A DNA stretch of 64,000 bases. Origin: Paraflavitalea soli. Its GTDB lineage: Bacteria; Bacteroidota; Bacteroidia; Chitinophagales; Chitinophagaceae. Below, piece after piece: positions 60,537 through 64,000 of the stretch; within the stretch, counting starts at the first letter, position 1, and the number at the start of each line of letters is the position of its first letter. The notes under the pieces are model-generated. The model was given only the letters and a program-made list of their open reading frames with translations. It did not search any database and was not told the origin of the DNA. Position numbers and translations under genes: made by a program. The stretch spans positions 7,878,546 to 7,942,545 of the forward strand of contig NZ_CP032157.1 in the NCBI RefSeq assembly GCF_003555545.1, in the 5' to 3' direction.

Positions 60537-61229
60537 ATGTATAAAAAATTATCGATGCCTGTTTTGTTCCTGTTCGTTTTTACCGAAGGAATAGCACAGC
60601 TGAATACCTTGGGGTCCAATCCTTTCATGAGCGATGCCAATGGCAGGCCGGCCTATTTGAAGACCGAATACAATGTAGAAGGCAGCCCCTGGTACCATGA
60701 TGCATACAGCGTGGCCGAAATTACCTCCACTGCCGGTAAGGTCTATTCCAATGTACAGGTGAAGATCAACCTGGCCGAGAATGAGGTCCTCTACCTCGCC
60801 GATGATGGCAAGGAAATGGTAGCTACCATCCCCATCAAAAAGATCAGGTTCATTCAATTTGTGAGCAAAGAAGGGGTGGCCGACAAAGTACTCGAAAGCT
60901 TTGGCCAGCCCATGAATACCCCTAAGAATATCATCTACGAAGTGTTGGACTCCGGGAAGTGTACCTTACTCAGGCAGATCAGGATCACCTCCCAGGACAA
61001 CCGCCGCTTCAACGAGGCCAGCATCACCCGCACCTTTCAGCGCAGCGAGTTCTGCCATGTATTGTTGCCCGACGGCAAAATACAAAAGCTCAGTGCCGGT
61101 AAAGACGATATGATCAACCTCCTGCAGGATAAGAAAGCCGAAGTGAGCGCATTCATCGACGAAAAACGACTGAAATGCCGCAATGTCGAAGATTACCGGA
61201 AAGTAATAGCCTATTACAATTCCCTTTAA
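60537..61229 (+). CDS. Secreted protein of unknown function
   Basis: The protein has 230 residues, with signal peptide MYKKLSMPVLFLFVFTEGIA. The body is mostly beta: GRPAYLKTEYNVEGSPWYHDAY, VYSNVQVKINLAENEVLYLADDGKEMVATIPIKKIRFIQF, YEVLDSGKCTLLRQIRI, FQRSEFCHVLLPDGKIQKLSAGKDDMINLLQDKKAEVSAFI. I recall similar unnamed secreted proteins in Bacteroidota, with a DGKIxKLxxxKDDxIxLL motif, but no function. It lies between the SusD terminator and the SPFH gene, and may be in an operon with neither. Confidence 0.75.
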   Translation: MYKKLSMPVLFLFVFTEGIAQLNTLGSNPFMSDANGRPAYLKTEYNVEGSPWYHDAYSVAEITSTAGKVYSNVQVKINLAENEVLYLADDGKEMVATIPIKKIRFIQFVSKEGVADKVLESFGQPMNTPKNIIYEVLDSGKCTLLRQIRITSQDNRRFNEASITRTFQRSEFCHVLLPDGKIQKLSAGKDDMINLLQDKKAEVSAFIDEKRLKCRNVEDYRKVIAYYNSL

Positions 61230-61303
61230 CCACTCACCCCTCGCCATTAACCCCTCGCCGCCCGTATTAATAAAAAGTACTACTTTCAGCAAAATTTTGT
61301 CAT

Positions 61304-62230
61304 ATGGAACTCCTCCAGTCCTATTGGTGGGTAATCATTATCGTACTGATCCTCTTTGCCGGGCTCAAAACCATTAACCAGGGTTTTGTGGGTGTCGTCA
61401 CCATGTTCGGAAGGTACCAGCGCGTCATACGACCCGGTCTCAACCTCCTGATCCCTTTCTTCGAAAAGATCGCCAAGCGCGTCAGCATCCAGAACCGTTC
61501 CGTGGAAATGGAGTTCCAGGCAGTGACCGCCGATCAGGCCAATGTCTATTTCAAAAGCATGCTCCTGTATTCCGTACAGAATGCCGATGAAGAGACTATC
61601 AAGAAAGTAGCTTTTAAATTCCTCAGCGAGCGCGACCTCATGCAGGCCCTCACACGCACTATCGAAGGCACTATCCGTTCCTTTGTGGCCACCAAACGCC
61701 AGGCCGAAATCCTCGCCCTGCGCAAGGACCTGGTGGAATACGTGAAAGAGCAGATCGATCAACTCCTCGAAACCTGGGGTTACCACCTGCAGGACCTCCA
61801 GATCAACGATATCACCTTCGATCAGGCCATCATGGATTCCATGAGCCGCGTAGTGGCTTCCAACAACCTGAAGGCGGCCGCCGAAAACGAAGGCCAGGCA
61901 CTCCTCATCACCAAAACCAAATCTGCCGAAGCAGAAGGCAATGCCATCAAGATCGCTGCCGAAGCAGAGCGTCAGGCAGCTCAACTGCGCGGACAGGGTG
62001 TGGCTTTGTTCCGCGAAGAAGTGGCCAAAGGTATGAGCCATGCAGCCGAGCAGATGAAACAGGCCAACCTCGATACCAATGTGATCTTGTTCAGCATGTG
62101 GACCGAAGCCGTGAAGAACTTTGCCGAATATGGAAAGGGCAATGTCATCTTCCTCGATGGAAGCCCCGATGGCATGGAGCACACCATGAAACAGATTCAG
62201 GCCATGATGATGAAGAAAGCAGGAACCTAA
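61304..62230 (+). CDS. SPFH/Band 7 domain protein (stomatin/prohibitin-like)
   Basis: The protein has 308 residues. A single N-terminal membrane helix WWVIIIVLILFAGLKT is followed by the SPFH domain (NQGFVGVVTMFGRYQRVIRPGLNLLIPFFEKIAKRVSIQNRSVEMEFQAVTADQANVYFKSMLLYSVQN) and a coiled-coil Ala/Glu-rich tail (KAAAENEGQALLITKTKSAEAEGNAIKIAAEAERQAAQLRGQG). Such proteins form rings in membrane microdomains and often work with FtsH-type or NfeD-type proteins, none of which is adjacent. The start is a clear ATG. Confidence 0.92.
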   Translation: MELLQSYWWVIIIVLILFAGLKTINQGFVGVVTMFGRYQRVIRPGLNLLIPFFEKIAKRVSIQNRSVEMEFQAVTADQANVYFKSMLLYSVQNADEETIKKVAFKFLSERDLMQALTRTIEGTIRSFVATKRQAEILALRKDLVEYVKEQIDQLLETWGYHLQDLQINDITFDQAIMDSMSRVVASNNLKAAAENEGQALLITKTKSAEAEGNAIKIAAEAERQAAQLRGQGVALFREEVAKGMSHAAEQMKQANLDTNVILFSMWTEAVKNFAEYGKGNVIFLDGSPDGMEHTMKQIQAMMMKKAGT

Positions 62231-62242
62231 TATCTGCCCATG

Positions 62243-62330
62243 GATGTCAGGCTGAGCTTGTCGAAGCCGTCTAAAGAAGCCTGTTGAAGGGTGGGTCGCC
62301 CTTCAAGGGCGGCTCACCCTGATCTGAAGA
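62243..62330. repeat. R1 plus R2 composite repeat
   Basis: TGTCAGGCTGAGCTTGTCGA, GCCGTCTAAAGAAGCC, then the R2 palindrome at 62289-62319 with arms GGGTGGGTCGCCC and GGGCGGCTCACCC, ending CTGATCTGAAG. Confidence 0.88.
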
Positions 62331-62438
62331 GTTCATCTTCCCGCATTACGTATATAACAAAGTTTTAAGAAATATAAATAGTGTAAAAATCGTTTTAGGC
62401 ACACATTTGATACTTTTACACCACTAAAATAATACTGG

Positions 62439-63146
62439 ATGAATTGGTTTTTTTTGCAGGTTACCAATCCGGCTGCCACAGTCGCTGATTCACTGAAACA
62501 AGTGATGCAAAGTAGTGGTTCTGCGCCTTCTATGAATGTGATGGAAATGCTGGCCCATGGTGGCCCCCTCATGATTCCTTTGGCTCTTTTGTTGGTGCTG
62601 GCCGTGTTTTTCTTCTTCGAGCGCCTCATCGCCATCCGCAAAGCCAGTAATATCGACCCCAATTTCATGAATATTATCCGCGACAATGTATTCAGCGGCA
62701 ATGTGAGCGCAGCCCGCTCCCTGGCCAAGAATACCTCCAATCCCGTAGCCCGGATGATCGATAAAGGATTACAACGTATCGGCAAGCCCATCGACGCCAT
62801 TGAAAAAAGCATGGAGAATGTGGGCAAGCTCGAGATCTATAAAATGGAACGCAACCTGTCCATGCTGTCTCTGGTATATGGTATTGCACCCATGTTTGGT
62901 TTTTTGGGTACCATCTTCGGTATGCTCCAGTTGTTTTACAACATCAATGCTTCCGGCGATTTTACCCCCGCCCAGATTGCTGGTGGTATCTATACCAAGA
63001 TGATCACTTCCGCCAGCGGTTTGATCATTGGTCTGTTGGCTTATGTAGGATACAACTTCCTCAATGCCCAGATCGATAAGAACGTGAACAGGATGGAAGT
63101 GGCCAGCGCCGAGTTCATCGATATCCTGCAGGAGCCTACACGATAG
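62439..63146 (+). CDS. MotA/TolQ/ExbB proton channel protein
   Basis: The protein has 235 residues. Three membrane helices are seen: MIPLALLLVLAVFFFFERL, MLSLVYGIAPMFGFLGTIFGMLQLFY and ITSASGLIIGLLAYVGYNFL, with the family motif GIAPMFGFLGTIFGM and the following GGIYTKMITSASGL. With ExbD it makes the proton-driven motor that energises TonB, needed by the three SusC receptors in this window. exbD-like follows 179 bases downstream on the same strand, separated by repeat elements. Confidence 0.92.
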   Translation: MNWFFLQVTNPAATVADSLKQVMQSSGSAPSMNVMEMLAHGGPLMIPLALLLVLAVFFFFERLIAIRKASNIDPNFMNIIRDNVFSGNVSAARSLAKNTSNPVARMIDKGLQRIGKPIDAIEKSMENVGKLEIYKMERNLSMLSLVYGIAPMFGFLGTIFGMLQLFYNINASGDFTPAQIAGGIYTKMITSASGLIIGLLAYVGYNFLNAQIDKNVNRMEVASAEFIDILQEPTR

Positions 63147-63164
63147 GAAATGATATCAAAAGCC

Positions 63165-63310
63165 AATCGTAGCAAAAGGTATTTTAACCCTGTAGAGGTT
63201 ACCGCTTTGTAGCGTCGGATCAAAAGGTTTTTTTACCCCTTTAGGGGTTAAAGCTTTGTAGTAGAAATTAACAAATACGATTTCATTTGCCCTGTAGCGG
63301 CAATCCTTTT
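63165..63310. repeat. Degenerate CCCTGTAGAGG/TTTGTAG repeats between exbB- and exbD-like genes
   Basis: AACCCTGTAGAGGTTACCGC and TTTGTAGCG, then TTTACCCCTTTAGGGGTTAA and GCTTTGTAGTAG, then GCCCTGTAGCGGCAA. Each is a short palindrome around CCYTGTAGGGG or CCCCTTTAGGGG, followed by TTTGTAG, and each is read as one unit of a third intergenic repeat family (R4). Confidence 0.65.
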
Positions 63311-63325
63311 GTAAAATATTTTTGA

Positions 63326-63724
63326 ATGAACTTAAGAAACAGGTTAAGATCACATCCCGAACTGCACGCAGGAGCCTTGAATGACATCCTGTTCATCCTC
63401 CTGTTCTTCTTCCTCATCGTTTCCACCATTGCCAATCCCAATATTGTAAAGGTCAATAACCCCCGTGGTACAAAAGATACCAAGGCCAAACAGCATATTA
63501 CCGTTTCCATCGACAATACCCAGCAGTTCTTCATCGGCACCAAAAAGGCCGATCCCATCCTGTTCGATACCCTGCTGAAAGCAGAGATCGCCAAATTCAA
63601 ACTCAATGTAGATACCCCCGTGGTCGTCATCAATGCCGATACCACCGCTTATTGGGGCGAGATCTTCCGCATCATGCGCATCTCAAAAAGCGTAGGCGCC
63701 AAGGTAGTGGCCAATGTGAAGTAA
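63326..63724 (+). CDS. ExbD/TolR-type biopolymer transport protein
   Basis: The protein has 132 residues. The N-terminus MNLRNRLRSHPELHAGALNDILFILLFFFLIVSTIAN holds the single membrane helix with the conserved Asp (ALNDILFILL) that takes part in proton transfer. A periplasmic beta domain follows (HITVSIDNTQQFFIGTKKAD, TPVVVINADTTAYWGEIFRIMRISKS). It pairs with the ExbB-like protein just upstream. The gene has no other good start. Confidence 0.92.
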   Translation: MNLRNRLRSHPELHAGALNDILFILLFFFLIVSTIANPNIVKVNNPRGTKDTKAKQHITVSIDNTQQFFIGTKKADPILFDTLLKAEIAKFKLNVDTPVVVINADTTAYWGEIFRIMRISKSVGAKVVANVK

Positions 63725-63756
63725 GTAGTAAAGGTCGCCAGAGCATACCCCATTTT

Positions 63757-63979
63757 GTCATCTCGAACGGATATCTATCCCCGTTTTGTCATCTCAAACG
63801 GATATCTATATCCATGTTATCATCTCGAACGGATATCTATCCCCGTTTTGTCATCTCGAACGCAGCGAAGCGGAGTGAGAGATCCGCTATCGAAGCAAAA
63901 GCCCATTCGTTCTTCTTTACGAAGCAAAAGCATTGCCGATTCACGATTGCCGATTGCCGATTGCCGACTGCCGATTCAC
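63757..63979. repeat. 31-base tandem R3 units, R3 core and heptamer tract A
   Basis: TCATCTCGAACGGATATC-type units begin at 63758, 63789, 63820 and 63851, 31 bases apart. The last gives way to GCGGAGTGAGAGATCCGCTA and GAAGCAAAAG. Seven heptamers follow at 63931-63979 (cattgcc, gattcac, gattgcc, gattgcc, gattgcc, gactgcc, gattcac). No gene is seen from 63725 to the window end. Confidence 0.9.
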
Positions 63980-64000
63980 GATTTCGTCAACCCAATCCTC

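Noticed and set aside
61286-62182. Long minus-strand frame opposite the SPFH gene
   Set aside because: The plus strand encodes a textbook Band 7 protein; the antisense frame is His/Gly/Phe-rich and is a codon-bias artefact.

Overview
The window looks like a chromosomal segment of a Bacteroidota bacterium, most likely of the Chitinophagaceae type (inference, no search run). The reasons are three SusC/SusD outer-membrane pairs, one headed by an ECF sigma factor and a FecR anti-sigma factor, a SusC with an N-terminal STN domain, GT9, NamZ/DUF1343 and OmpP1/FadL-like families, a bacillithiol-disulfide-reductase-like enzyme, and a good TTTG/TAnnTTTG promoter in front of tRNA-Leu. No rRNA, CRISPR array or intact insertion sequence was seen.

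Layout. 0-4 kb: the end of a polysaccharide-utilisation-type locus (SusC C-terminus, SusD, PKD-like lipoprotein). 4.2-7.5 kb: a secreted sugar dehydrogenase, and an SDR oxidoreductase with an AraC regulator. 7.5-24.4 kb: one long leftward locus: sigma, FecR, SusC, SusD, DUF4380-like protein, quinoprotein with an inserted cytochrome c, SMP-30 lactonase, SelA-like PLP enzyme, RidA, amidohydrolase, BASS-type symporter, RraA-like protein. Nearly every enzyme carries an export signal, and the PLP enzyme and RidA carry twin-arginine leaders, so an extracytoplasmic pathway for an amino- or sugar-acid compound is inferred. 24.5-27.8 kb: a small accessory patch (TonB-receptor remnant, AT-rich Lit-like metalloprotease, unknown basic protein) facing the 3' end of tRNA-Leu.

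27.9-54 kb is mostly housekeeping: DMT exporter, dapD, Sua5-type enzyme, heptosyltransferase, CCA-adding enzyme, miaA, a candidate small RNA, an FadL-like porin, proS, the three-gene transhydrogenase operon pntAA-pntAB-pntB, an RsmF-like methyltransferase, a LysM protein, fmt, a NamZ-like muramidase, an FKBP, a CPBP protease, pepT and an OmpA protein. 54-64 kb: bacillithiol reductase, an eroded gene remnant, a third SusC/SusD pair, an SPFH protein and exbB/exbD.

The most striking feature is not a gene. More than twenty tracts of degenerate heptamer or octamer repeats (GATTGCC, TGTATTC, CATCCTA, GCTGCGA, ACTCCCG, NNNTCAAC, NNNTTGCC and others) sit in the window. Many abut a start or stop codon within 0-3 bases, and four lie in frame inside genes (fmt, the RsmF-like gene, the NamZ-like gene, the OmpA gene). 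They travel with two families of composite intergenic repeats, one ending in a GGTGGGTCGCC/GGCGGCTCACC hairpin and the other reading TCATTTCGAACG...GAGTGAGAAATC. The CCA enzyme also carries an in-frame hairpin-like insert. This resembles the heptanucleotide STRR sequences of cyanobacteria, but I know of no description in Bacteroidota.
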